The position numbers and the translations under genes are program-made. Source: Streptomyces sp. CNH099 (GTDB lineage: Bacteria > Actinomycetota > Actinomycetes > Streptomycetales > Streptomycetaceae). Taken from it: DNA of 64,000 nucleotides. This document shows positions 33,072 through 41,617 of this stretch, piece by piece; position 1 is the stretch's first letter, and every line of letters begins with the position of its first letter. The stretch lies in NCBI GenBank assembly GCA_000514715.1, contig AZWL01000022.1:43611-107610 (forward strand). The letters run 5' to 3'. The notes beneath the pieces are model-generated. The model had not been told where the DNA came from and searched no databases. It was given only the letters and a program-made list of their open reading frames with translations.

Positions 33072-33378
33072 GTCCACTCCTTGCTCGGGTTTTTGCTCGT
33101 GATCCTTGCTCGTGGGCGCAGGGAAGGCGACGCACACGAAACTCGGATGTTTCATTCATGTCAACGGGCCTCAGAAAGTGAACAATCAGTCCCGGTAACG
33201 ACCCCCTTTGAGTGTTCGATCGGTCAGGGGCGGTTAACATCGACTCGATGGCCGTCGCGGTCGGGGGTTGTGACAGCGCAGGCAGTCGCGTCGCCATCCG
33301 TCTCACGAGCCACTCTCAGCGGTGCGTGGCGACCGGATACGGTAATGTTCACTTCACAGAAAGAGAACAGGAGTTTCC
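33072..33378. promoter_or_regulatory. Divergent control region between the sugar operon and its regulator
   Basis: This 307-bp gap holds three spaced copies of TTGCTCG (33081, 33093, 33106; 12-13 bp apart) in the operon leader, and an inverted pair AAGTGAACA (33176-33184) and TGTTCACTT (33346-33354) flanking the middle. The pair could be operators for the DeoR-type protein near the two opposite promoters. The centre (about 33200-33240) is comparatively AT-rich. Confidence 0.5.
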
Positions 33379-34185
33379 ATGGGGGCAGAGACCCGGCAAC
33401 CCGCCGACATGAGCGGGCGAAAGCCCCGGGAGCGGAGAGACCGCATCAAAGGCCGCGTCGTGGACGAAGGCTTCGTCCGGATCGAGCAGTTGGCCGACGA
33501 ACTCGGCGTGACCCCCATGACCATCCGCCGCGACCTCGACCACCTGCAGAGCCGAGGCTGGCTCCGCAAGGTCCGCGGCGGCGCCACCGCTCAGCCCTCG
33601 ACCGCGTTCCACGGCGACGTGCGCCACCGCACCCAGGCGATGACGGCGGAGAAGGACGCCCTGGCGCGCGCCGCGCTGCCGCTGGTCAGATCCGGCCAGT
33701 CGGTCATCATCGACGACAGCACGACGGCGCTGGCGCTGTCCCGGCTGCTGTCCCAGCACGCGCCGCTGACCGTCATCACGAACTTCGTCCCGGTCACCCA
33801 GGTCCTCGCCGGCAGCCCGGGCATCGAGCTGATCTCCCTGGGCGGCACGTACTACCCCGCGTACGACGCCTTCCTCGGCCTGCGCACGGTGGACGCGGTC
33901 ACCAGCCTGTACGCCGACACGCTCTTCGCCTCGACGACGGCGATCACCCGCGGCCACTGCTACCACCAGTCGCAGGAGACGGTGGCGGTCAAGCGGGCCC
34001 TGATGGAGGCGTGCGCCCGCAAGATCCTCCTGGTCGACCACACCAAGTTCCGCCGCCGGGGGCTGTACCAGCTGGCGCCGGTGACGGCGTTCGACCTGGT
34101 GATCGTCGACTCGGGCATTCCGCCGGCGGACCTCGACGCGCTGCAGGCGGACGGGGTGGAGGTGCTGGTGGCGCACCCGGAGTGA
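33379..34185 (+). CDS. DeoR-family transcriptional regulator
   Basis: A 268-residue protein with AGGAG 5 nt before the ATG. The N-terminal DeoR helix-turn-helix is RRDRIKGRVVDEGFVRIEQLADELGVTPMTIRRDLDHL, followed by LRKVRGGATA. The sugar-phosphate-sensing domain covers about residues 85-260 (SVIIDDSTTALAL, VITNFVPVTQVLA, KILLVDHTKFRRRG). Such regulators repress catabolic operons until a phosphorylated sugar binds. Being divergent from the ABC operon it is the obvious local regulator, and the inducer would be a kinase product. Confidence 0.92.
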   Translation: MGAETRQPADMSGRKPRERRDRIKGRVVDEGFVRIEQLADELGVTPMTIRRDLDHLQSRGWLRKVRGGATAQPSTAFHGDVRHRTQAMTAEKDALARAALPLVRSGQSVIIDDSTTALALSRLLSQHAPLTVITNFVPVTQVLAGSPGIELISLGGTYYPAYDAFLGLRTVDAVTSLYADTLFASTTAITRGHCYHQSQETVAVKRALMEACARKILLVDHTKFRRRGLYQLAPVTAFDLVIVDSGIPPADLDALQADGVEVLVAHPE

Positions 34186-34220
34186 GCCCGGGTCCCGCCG
34201 GCAGGCCGTTCCGGCCGCGG

Positions 34221-34733
34221 TCAGCCGCCGTCGTCGGGGGTGCGGTCCTCCTCCTCGTCGACGATGTGGACCGCCGCCTCCTCCGCCGAGGCCGCGGCGC
34301 CGTCGATGCCCGTGTCGGCGGCGACCAGGTCCTTCTCCGCGTCCTCGTGCGCGCCCTCGTCCGGGGCGACGAGACGGCCGGCGCGGCGGTCGCCGACCTC
34401 GTCGTCGATCAGCTCGCCGTCGGTGCCGACGGTGTCGCCGAGGCCGTTGCCGTCGGGCAGGAGGGGCGCGTCGGGGACCTCCTCGGCGAGGCGCTCGTCC
34501 AGGGACTCGCCCCGGCGCTGCTCCGCGGCGGTGACGCCGGCGTGCTCGACGCCGCGGGGCCGCTCGGGCGGCGAGTAGCCCTCGTCCAGGGGGTCGACGT
34601 CCCCGTCGAGGGTGTCCTCGGGCGGCAGCAGCCCCTCGTCGTCCTGGGCGCCGTCGCCGGGCGGGCCGGCGGCGTACGGCTGGTAGACCTCGTCGCCCGC
34701 AGCGCTGTCGTCTTCGCCGTCGCCGCCCGTCAC
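34221..34733 (-). CDS. DUF5709 family acidic protein
   Basis: A 170-residue, very acidic protein. The GTG at 34733 is chosen because GGGAGG lies 5 nt upstream; an ATG at 34769 is in frame. The conserved core contains LLPPEDTLDGDVDPLDEGYSPPERPRGVEHAGVTAAEQRRGESLDERLAEEVPD, recognised as the actinobacterial DUF5709 pattern. No membrane segment is visible. Function unknown; composition suggests an intrinsically disordered cytosolic protein. It is convergent with the DeoR-type gene. Confidence 0.8.
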   Translation of the reverse strand: MTGGDGEDDSAAGDEVYQPYAAGPPGDGAQDDEGLLPPEDTLDGDVDPLDEGYSPPERPRGVEHAGVTAAEQRRGESLDERLAEEVPDAPLLPDGNGLGDTVGTDGELIDDEVGDRRAGRLVAPDEGAHEDAEKDLVAADTGIDGAAASAEEAAVHIVDEEEDRTPDDGG

Positions 34734-34943
34734 ACATGCCTCCCGTGGAGAAGTTCCCGCTGGGGTCATCGTGGGCGGCGTGCCGGGGCCCGGACACCCG
34801 GGGCGGCCCGATCGGGTGGCGGGCGGCGCGGGGCGCCGGTCCCGGCTGCCCGGCCCGTACCCCTCACACCGAAGGATTGGCAGTAGTGAAGTGGCATGTG
34901 CCCCCGGCGTGTGCTCGGCCGATGCGGCCGGCGGGCGCGGCCC

Positions 34944-36146
34944 TCAGCGGTTCGCGGGGTTGATCCATTGCGGTTGCGACGGGTGCAGGAACCACGACGC
35001 GTGCCCCGGCTCCCGCGCCTGGCGCTCCGGGACCGGCACGTGATCGTACGAGATCTGCCCGGGCGGCGTTCCGTACCCCTGCAGCAGCTCCCGCAGGCCC
35101 GCGATGAACTGCGCGGGACCGGAGACGTACACCCGGTGCTCCGCCCAGTCCGCGTGGGCCGCCAGCGCCGCCTCCAGGCGCCGCGCCACCGCGCCCCGGC
35201 GTTCGCCGCGCTCCGGCGTGACCACCGTGACGTCCACCCACGAGTGGTGCTTCCGCAGCGCCTCGACGGCCTCCGGGTCGTACACGTGCGCGGGGCTGCG
35301 CGCCACCAGGAACAGCCGGGCCGGCGTCGGCGCCCAGCGCCGGACCATGTCCTCCAGCAGGGCCCGCACCGGCGCCCAGCCGGTGCCCGCGGCGATGAAC
35401 GTCACCGGCCGGCCGGCGCGCTCCGGGAGGACGGACGCGCCGGCGGGGGCGCCCAGACGGAGGGTGTCGTCCGGGGCGACCCCGTCCACTAACAGCGGGC
35501 TGAGCAGGCCGCCTTCGACGCGGCTGACGTGCAGGTCGACGGTGCGGTCCGCGCGCGGGGCGCAGCCGATCGAGTACGGGCGCCACACCCGCGGCACCTG
35601 CGGGGCGGAGACGCTCACGAACTGCCCCGCGGCGTACGGCAGGGGGCGGTCGGGCAGGAGGGTGAGGACCGTGACGCCCGGCGCGGCCGGGTGGCGGGCC
35701 ACCACCCGGCAGTCCCACCACCGCGGCGCCCGCTGTCTGTCGGCCTCCTCGCCGCCGCTGATCATCGCGTCCGAGAGGATCTTGTACGCGCCGAGCCACG
35801 CCTGCTCGGTCTCCTCGTCCCAGGTGTTCGGCAGGCCGAAGCGGAGCGCGGCGATCAGGCTCTCGCCGACCGCCGCGTAGTGCTCGGGACGGGCGTCGAA
35901 CTTGCGGTGGTCGCGTCCCAGCGTCGTCAGGTAGCGGGGCAGGTCCGGGTCGTCGAGGCGCTGCACGACGAGCGTGAGGGCGGCGAACAGGCGGTCGCGC
36001 TGCTCGGACATGTCCGCGGGGAAGAGGTCGCGGACCCCCGGATTGCGGGCAAACAGATGCGAATAGAAGTACTTGGCAACATGATCTGCTCTGCGTTCAA
36101 CTCGGGCAAAACTCGCCCGGATTCGCTCGTTTGCATCCACGCACAC
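34944..36146 (-). CDS. Flavohemoprotein (globin plus FAD/NAD reductase)
   Basis: A protein of 400 residues from a GTG start (a second GTG six bases on is possible). The globin domain (about 1-135) has RKFDARPEHYAAVGESLIAAL with the proximal His. The reductase part carries RPYSIGCAP (FAD), GTGWAPVRALLEDMV (NAD-binding) and YVSGPAQFIAGL. Such proteins detoxify nitric oxide to nitrate with NAD(P)H and O2. Residue 219 is encoded by TTA (35490-35492), so full translation should need the bldA tRNA. No clear Shine-Dalgarno sequence precedes the start. Confidence 0.88.
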   Translation of the reverse strand: MCVDANERIRASFARVERRADHVAKYFYSHLFARNPGVRDLFPADMSEQRDRLFAALTLVVQRLDDPDLPRYLTTLGRDHRKFDARPEHYAAVGESLIAALRFGLPNTWDEETEQAWLGAYKILSDAMISGGEEADRQRAPRWWDCRVVARHPAAPGVTVLTLLPDRPLPYAAGQFVSVSAPQVPRVWRPYSIGCAPRADRTVDLHVSRVEGGLLSPLLVDGVAPDDTLRLGAPAGASVLPERAGRPVTFIAAGTGWAPVRALLEDMVRRWAPTPARLFLVARSPAHVYDPEAVEALRKHHSWVDVTVVTPERGERRGAVARRLEAALAAHADWAEHRVYVSGPAQFIAGLRELLQGYGTPPGQISYDHVPVPERQAREPGHASWFLHPSQPQWINPANR

Positions 36147-36227
36147 CGACGGTACTGACCCCCGGGTCGCTTGTTCAACACGGCATCGAACATGTATCCC
36201 AGGTCGGTACCGAATGTCCGTTCGCGT

Positions 36228-38264
36228 CTACTCCCCGGCGCCCGCCCCCGGCCGCCGCTCCAGCCCGAACGTCGTCCGCAGCTCCGCCAGGTTGTCCCGC
36301 GTCACCTTCCACAGCACCTGCTGCCGGTCCCGCACGTCCGCCACCGCCGCCGCGTGGTCGTCCAGCACCGCGCCCGCCCGCTCGGTCAGCACCTCCGCCA
36401 GCCGCTCGTCGTCCACCCGCACGCCCCACTCCGGGCGGTCGATGTCCGCCAGGAAGTACGCCAGCTTCGGGTGCGAGACCAGGCTCAGCACCGGCGTGCC
36501 GCAGCCGAAGGGGATCATGCCCGCGTGCCCGCGCATCCCGATCACCAGGCGCGTGCGCCGGTACGCGGTGCGTATCTCGTCGTTCGTACGCTCGTACAGC
36601 GCCTCCACCGGCAGCGAGATCCCGTGCTCCCGGCGCAGGTCGTGCGCGAACTGCTCGTCCGCCGTCATGTGCGCGGCCACCCGCACGTCCGCCCGCTCGC
36701 GCAGGGCCCGCACCGCCCGCGCCATGGCGTCCAGGAACCGCGGATAGCCGTCGCCGAAGCGCCTCCCCGCGCGGTCGTACGCGCAGTTCACCAGCACCGT
36801 GTCGGCGCGCTCCACGGCCTCGTCGTCCCAGCCCGGCTGGAGCAGCCGCGCCAGGGTGGTGGGGCACGGCTGGTACGCGACCCGGTCGCGCAGCCGCTCC
36901 GGCAGCAGCTCGCGCACCCGCTCCACCGAGCCGCGGTTGCGCATCCCGAAGAACGCGGACCGCTCCACCAGCGCCGCGAGGCTCTCGCGGAAGCGGCCGC
37001 GGCGGTAGGACTGGCCGGGGAAGACGTTGTAGCCGACGGCGAAGACGGCGAGCGGCACGTCGATCCGGGCCAGCAGCGCGTCGGGGACGTTCCACTGCCA
37101 GGCGCTGTTGCCGTTCGGCCAGGTGTCGGGCAGGAACAGGCCGCCGCCGCCGACGACGAGGCCGCGGCGCGCGTTGACCTCCGCCAGCGCCTCCTCGTCG
37201 AAGAGCCGGTGCACGGGGACCGGGTGCCACCGGCGCGCGGAGGGGTCGGGGCCGAAGCAGAGCCGCACGGCCTCGGGGAGCACCTTGTCGCCGGCGTTCT
37301 CCTGGCCGGTGGCGTACGCGGCGGCGTGCGCGAGCTGCGTGGAGACGACGGCCTCCGCGCCGGTGGGCGGCGCGAACTCCGGCAGCCCGTAACCGCCCCG
37401 GAGCAGCGCCTTGCAGGTGCGGTTGGTCGGTTCGGCGTCCAGGCCCTCGCGGGCGTACGCCTTCGACCGCTCCTCGTCACCGCGCAGCCAGGCCAGCCGG
37501 GCGAGCTGGCTGAACGACTTCGCCGCCAGCTCGGGCGCCGCGGCGGCCAGCAGGAGGTGGGTCTCGGCCTCGTCGTAGCGGGAGACGGCCATGAGCGCGG
37601 CGCCCATCGCGTCGTGGAAGCGCGGCTGGTTGGCCTGCGGGCGGGCGGCGGCCAGGGCCTCGACGGCCTCCTCGTACGCGCCGGTCTCGCGCAGCGCGAG
37701 GGCGGCGCGGCGGGCCAGGTCGGTGGTGGGGCGCAGCCGGAGCAGCGGCGGGGCGTAGTGGAGGAGCAGCTCGGGGTGCTGGCGGTGGGCGGGGAGGGTG
37801 CAGTACGCGCGCCAGAACTGCTCGTCGGTCAGGTCGTAACGGGCGCGGGCCGCGTCGGGCGGGTCGCGGAGGACGGCGAGGTCGGCGGCTATGAGCCAGC
37901 CGGGCCGCAGTTCTATGACGTCGTCGTACGCGTCGTGGACCGCGCCGTCGCCGGTGGGCACGTCGACGATGCGGGGGTGCAGCCGGCGGGCGGCGGCCAG
38001 GACGTCGTCCGGGAGGCCGTCGTGGCGGAGGAGGAAGTCCGCGCAGACGCCGGGGTTGGTCAGGACGAGGCTGCGGAGCAGGGCGGGCAGCGCGGCGGCC
38101 CCGGCGGCGTCCGCCGCGTCGACCCGGCAGGCGAAGGCGGTGCGGGGCGGTGCGGGGCGGCGGGCGGGAGCGTCCGGCGCCGGCGTGGGGCGGGCGGCGC
38201 CGCGGCTCTGCGGCGGTACCGGGGCGGGGGCGTCGGCGGGGGAGCGGGGCGCGGAAGGGGTCAT
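36228..38264 (-). CDS. Multidomain glycan-modifying protein with polysaccharide pyruvyltransferase-like domain
   Basis: A 678-residue protein whose ATG overlaps the preceding stop (ATGA). Residues 45-165 resemble a degenerate glycosyltransferase (ALPALLRSLVLTNPGVCADFLLRHDGLP, VIELRPGWLIAADLAVLRDP). Residues 190-300 look like TPR helices (ALRETGAYEEAVEALAAARP, SRYDEAETHLLLAAAAPELAAKSFSQLARLAW). From about 330 a polysaccharide-pyruvyltransferase-like domain follows (ENAGDKVLPEAVRLCFGP, GLVVGGGGLFLPD, RLVIGMRGHAGMIPFGCGTPVLSLVSHPK). It probably modifies a cell-surface polymer; no signal peptide is seen. Substrate and partners are unknown. Confidence 0.72.
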   Translation of the reverse strand: MTPSAPRSPADAPAPVPPQSRGAARPTPAPDAPARRPAPPRTAFACRVDAADAAGAAALPALLRSLVLTNPGVCADFLLRHDGLPDDVLAAARRLHPRIVDVPTGDGAVHDAYDDVIELRPGWLIAADLAVLRDPPDAARARYDLTDEQFWRAYCTLPAHRQHPELLLHYAPPLLRLRPTTDLARRAALALRETGAYEEAVEALAAARPQANQPRFHDAMGAALMAVSRYDEAETHLLLAAAAPELAAKSFSQLARLAWLRGDEERSKAYAREGLDAEPTNRTCKALLRGGYGLPEFAPPTGAEAVVSTQLAHAAAYATGQENAGDKVLPEAVRLCFGPDPSARRWHPVPVHRLFDEEALAEVNARRGLVVGGGGLFLPDTWPNGNSAWQWNVPDALLARIDVPLAVFAVGYNVFPGQSYRRGRFRESLAALVERSAFFGMRNRGSVERVRELLPERLRDRVAYQPCPTTLARLLQPGWDDEAVERADTVLVNCAYDRAGRRFGDGYPRFLDAMARAVRALRERADVRVAAHMTADEQFAHDLRREHGISLPVEALYERTNDEIRTAYRRTRLVIGMRGHAGMIPFGCGTPVLSLVSHPKLAYFLADIDRPEWGVRVDDERLAEVLTERAGAVLDDHAAAVADVRDRQQVLWKVTRDNLAELRTTFGLERRPGAGAGE

Positions 38265-39514
38265 CGCAGGGCGGTCCTCGTCTTCGTACGGTCCTTCGCC
38301 CGGGCCGCGATCCAGCGGCGCTCCTCCGGCCGCAGCCGGCCGGCGCCGTGGACGTCGAGCCGCGGGCTGACGTCGAGGTGGTCCAGCAGCCGCAGCACCG
38401 TGAACGCCGCGCTGGTCTCCGGCCCCCAGCCGCCGTCGCCGAGCAGCGCCGGGTCCTGCAGCGGGCGGCGCAGCGACACGTCGCCGAGCCCGTCCTGCGC
38501 GCCGGGCACCGCGCGGCGGACCGCCGCCCGCCACGTCTCGCCGGGGTCGGCGAACACCAGCCGGACGCCGGCGGGCCGGTGCCACGACTCGCAGCCAGGG
38601 TCGGCGACGGCGTGCACGTCGGCGCGCTCGCCGCCGCGGAAGTCGTCGCAGCGGACGACGAGTTCGTAGTCGTCGGCCGCTTCGAACCGGCCGGGCCCGG
38701 CGACGACGCAGGCGGTCTTCCCGGCCACGTGCGCGCGGAAGTCGGCGACGCCGACGGGGCGGACGCCGGCGAGCAGCGGGTCGGCCATGCGGCCCTCGTC
38801 GAGGATGCGGCAGTACGCCCCGTACCGCGCGGCCAGCTCACGCACCCGCGCGTCCCCGGCCCCGTAGCGGTCCACCTGCTCGCCGACGTAGGCGGTGAAC
38901 GCCTCCCGTACGACGCCGGGCGGCGCCTCCGCGCCGACCGCCGCGGCGAACTCCCGCCCGGCGGCCCCGGTGCCGCCGGCCGCCGTGTCCTCCGGGAACA
39001 GCCCCAGCGCCGCCGCCAGGCACTCCCGCCGCTCGCGCAGCGCCGCCAGCAGCACCGGCGTCTCCGGGTGCGTGCTGCCCAGCGCCAGCTGCCGTTCGTA
39101 CGCCGCCACGGCCGCCTCCGTGCGGCCCAGCGCGTCCAGGGCGTGCGCGCGCAGCCGCCACGCGGCGCGGGACTTGCCGCGCAGCGCCAGCGCCTTGTCC
39201 GCCAGCTCCACCGCGAGCAGCAGCTCCCGCTCGCCGCCCGCCTCCACCGCGCGCTCGCCGGCCCGCAGCAGGGTGTCGAACAGCTCCGCGCCCACCGCCT
39301 CGCGGCGCGGCGGCGGGGCGGTGCCGAGCAGCTCGCCGAGCGCCGCCACCAGGGCGGTGCGCGCGGGCCCCGGGCCCACGCTCGGCGGCCCGCCGGCGTC
39401 CTCCCCGGCCGTCAGCCCGGCGAGGTATCCGGTGCACACGCGGGCGCACTCCGCGAGCGCGAGCGTCTGTTCTGCCCGGGCCCGGCGGGACGGTCTGGAT
39501 CGCGGAGTCTTCAT
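38261..39514 (-). CDS. TPR protein with glycosyltransferase-29-like C-terminal domain
   Basis: A 417-residue protein from ATG with GGGAG 5 nt upstream. The N-terminal half has helical repeats of TPR character (ELADKALALRGKSRAAWRLRAHALDALGRTEAAVAAYERQLAL). The C-terminal half, FRAHVAGKTACVVAGPGRFEAADDYELVVRCDDFRG, VHAVADPG and ETSAAFTVLRLLDHLDVSPRLDVHG, matches the pattern of GT29 sialyltransferase-like proteins. A role in capsule or surface glycan synthesis is inferred. It is coupled to the downstream pyruvyltransferase-like gene, forming a two-gene operon divergent from the prcB-like gene. Confidence 0.7.
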   Translation of the reverse strand: MKTPRSRPSRRARAEQTLALAECARVCTGYLAGLTAGEDAGGPPSVGPGPARTALVAALGELLGTAPPPRREAVGAELFDTLLRAGERAVEAGGERELLLAVELADKALALRGKSRAAWRLRAHALDALGRTEAAVAAYERQLALGSTHPETPVLLAALRERRECLAAALGLFPEDTAAGGTGAAGREFAAAVGAEAPPGVVREAFTAYVGEQVDRYGAGDARVRELAARYGAYCRILDEGRMADPLLAGVRPVGVADFRAHVAGKTACVVAGPGRFEAADDYELVVRCDDFRGGERADVHAVADPGCESWHRPAGVRLVFADPGETWRAAVRRAVPGAQDGLGDVSLRRPLQDPALLGDGGWGPETSAAFTVLRLLDHLDVSPRLDVHGAGRLRPEERRWIAARAKDRTKTRTALR

Positions 39515-39771
39515 CGTGCTCCCGGTTCGTACGGCGGGGTGCGACTGTTCCGCAGCCACGGACGCCGGATCTGGCCACCCGGCAGACGTGAGGTGAACAC
39601 TGCGCGAATCTCAGGTCGCGGACGCGGGGGGCGGCAGGTGGGCGACAGGAAGGTGGGACCGGCGGCCCTGCGGGTAGGGTCGGACGGTGCCCGACCGGTA
39701 CGCCGCCGGAGCGGCCCGCGGCCGGCGGGCCGACGGCCGTACGGATCGAAGAGTCGACGAAGGGAACCGCC

Positions 39772-40608
39772 GTGGAGCAGCTGCCGCCCGAATTCCTCAC
39801 CCCCGGCTCGTCGTCGTTCGTGGAGTTCCTCGCCTCCCACGTCCCCGAACAGCTCCCCGCCCACCGCCGGTTGCCGGACGACGCGGGCGCCGGCACGCTG
39901 CCCGACTTCCCGCACGGCACGACGATCGTCGCCGCCACGTACGCCGACGGCGTCCTCCTCGCCGCCGACCGCCGCGTCACCCTGGGCAACGGCATGATCG
40001 CGCACCGGGAGTTCGAGAAGCTCTTCCCGGCCGACGAGTTCTCCGCCGTCGGCATCGCCGGCTCCACCGGCATGGCCGAGGAGATGGTCCGCCTGCTCCG
40101 CCTGGAGCTGGAGCACTACGAGAAGATCGAGACCGTCCCGCTCTCCCTGGAGGGCAAGGCCAACCGGCTCGGCACCCTCATCCGCGACAACCTCGGCCCC
40201 GCCATGCAGGGCCTCGCCGTCGTGCCGCTCTTCGCGGGGTACGACCCGCGCGGCGGGGCCGCGCGGATCTACTCGTACGACATCACCGGCGGACGCGCGG
40301 AGGAGAAGGGCTTCGCGGGCACCGGCTCGGGGTCGGTCTACGCGCGCGGGGCGCTGAAGAAGCTGTACCGCGAGGGGATGGGCGAGGAGGACGCCGTGAC
40401 GATGGCCGTGCAGGCGCTCTACGACGCGGCCGAGGACGACAGCGCCACCGGCGGCCCCGACGCCACCCGCCGTATCTACCCGCTGGTCTACACCGTCACC
40501 GAGGAGGGCTGCCGGCGGCTGCCCGAGGCCCGGGTGGCGGAGCTGTCGCTGGCCGTGCTGGACGGCCGCCGCAGCCGGCCGGACGGGCCGAACGCGCCGC
40601 TGTCGTAG
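39772..40608 (+). CDS. Proteasome beta-subunit paralogue without partner genes
   Basis: A 278-residue protein from a GTG with GAAGGGAA upstream. It aligns by eye over its length with actinobacterial PrcB: propeptide PPEFLTPGSSSFVEFL, processing site PHG/TTIVA giving Thr50 as N-terminal nucleophile, Asp66 in AADRR, and a Lys (83) equivalent to Lys33 but shifted one position by an inserted Gly in LGNGMIAHREFEKLF. GSGSVYARGALKKLYREGM and DSATGGPDATRRIYP are conserved. It should be able to mature autocatalytically. No prcA, pup, arc or pafA gene is adjacent, so it is probably a second PrcB. Confidence 0.88.
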   Translation: MEQLPPEFLTPGSSSFVEFLASHVPEQLPAHRRLPDDAGAGTLPDFPHGTTIVAATYADGVLLAADRRVTLGNGMIAHREFEKLFPADEFSAVGIAGSTGMAEEMVRLLRLELEHYEKIETVPLSLEGKANRLGTLIRDNLGPAMQGLAVVPLFAGYDPRGGAARIYSYDITGGRAEEKGFAGTGSGSVYARGALKKLYREGMGEEDAVTMAVQALYDAAEDDSATGGPDATRRIYPLVYTVTEEGCRRLPEARVAELSLAVLDGRRSRPDGPNAPLS

Positions 40609-40657
40609 CGGACTCCGCCGCCCCCCGGCAGCGGAGTCCGCCGAGCCGCCGGCACAC

Positions 40658-41617
40658 TCACCCCGGCGGCCGGCGGCGCGCGATGTCGGACACCGGGCCG
40701 AGGTGGCCGAGCTTGTCGGGGTTGACCACGGACCGGATCGCCTGCACCGCGCCGTCGGCCAGGTCGAGTTCGAACACGCTGGCCACCCGCCCCCGGGCGT
40801 CGTACATCACCGCGCCCGGCCGACCGTTGACCCAGGCCAGCCGGAGGGAGACGCCGAGCTGTCGGCACCGCCGGAACAGCCCGAGGACCAGCCGCAGGAC
40901 GGGCTCCCGGCCGGCCGGCGGATGCTCGACCACCTTGGTCTTGCCGCCGCCGTCCGTGTGCAGCACCACGTCGGGCGCGAGCATCCGCAGCAGCACGTCC
41001 ATGTCGCCGCCCGCGGCCGCCTCGAAGAACCGGCGGGCCAGCTCCTCGGTCTCCGCCTGCCGCGCAGGCGGCCGGGCGCCGCCCTCCCCGGCCCCGGCGG
41101 CGATGTGCCGCCGGGCGCGGGCGAAGATCTTCCGGCAGTTGACCTCGGACTTGCCGGTGATCCGCGCCACCTCCGGATAGCCGTAGCCGAAGACCTCGCG
41201 CAGCATGAACACCGCCCGCTCCACCGGCGAGAGGGACTCCAGCAGCACCAGGAAGGCCATCGACAGCGAGTCCGACAGCTCGGCGTACTCGGCCGGCCCC
41301 GGCCGGTCGGCGGGCACCACGACCGGCTCGGGCAGCCAGTCGCCCACGTACCTCTCCCGCCGCACCCGGGCCGAGCCGAGGTAGTTGATGCCGAGCCGGG
41401 TCACGGCCGTCGTCAGATACGCCTTGGGGTCGGCGACGACGGTGCCCGCCCGCCGCGCCCGGGTCAGGCCGAGGAACGCGTCCTGCACGATGTCCTCGGA
41501 GTCGCCCACGGACCCCGTCATGCCGTAGGCGATGGAGAACAGCAGCGGCCGGTAGCCGGCCGCCGCCGCGCCCGTCTCGTCCTCGCCCGTCCCGTCCTCG
41601 TCAGCCGGCCCAGGCAC
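40658..41617 (-). CDS. ECF41-group RNA polymerase sigma factor
   Basis: A 319-residue sigma factor from a GTG lying 17 bp inside the upstream epimerase gene, with GGGAGGGG before it. Region 2 includes LLFSIAYGMTGSVGDSEDIVQDAFLGL and region 4 LSPVERAVFMLREVFGYGYPEVARITGKSEVNCRKIFARARRHI. A SnoaL-like C-terminal extension carries DGGGK (residues 222-226) and the terminal NPDKL, both ECF41 hallmarks. In this group the extension replaces a separate anti-sigma factor and tunes activity. It is co-transcribed with its epimerase partner, behind a matching promoter. Confidence 0.9.
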   Translation of the reverse strand: MPGPADEDGTGEDETGAAAAGYRPLLFSIAYGMTGSVGDSEDIVQDAFLGLTRARRAGTVVADPKAYLTTAVTRLGINYLGSARVRRERYVGDWLPEPVVVPADRPGPAEYAELSDSLSMAFLVLLESLSPVERAVFMLREVFGYGYPEVARITGKSEVNCRKIFARARRHIAAGAGEGGARPPARQAETEELARRFFEAAAGGDMDVLLRMLAPDVVLHTDGGGKTKVVEHPPAGREPVLRLVLGLFRRCRQLGVSLRLAWVNGRPGAVMYDARGRVASVFELDLADGAVQAIRSVVNPDKLGHLGPVSDIARRRPPG

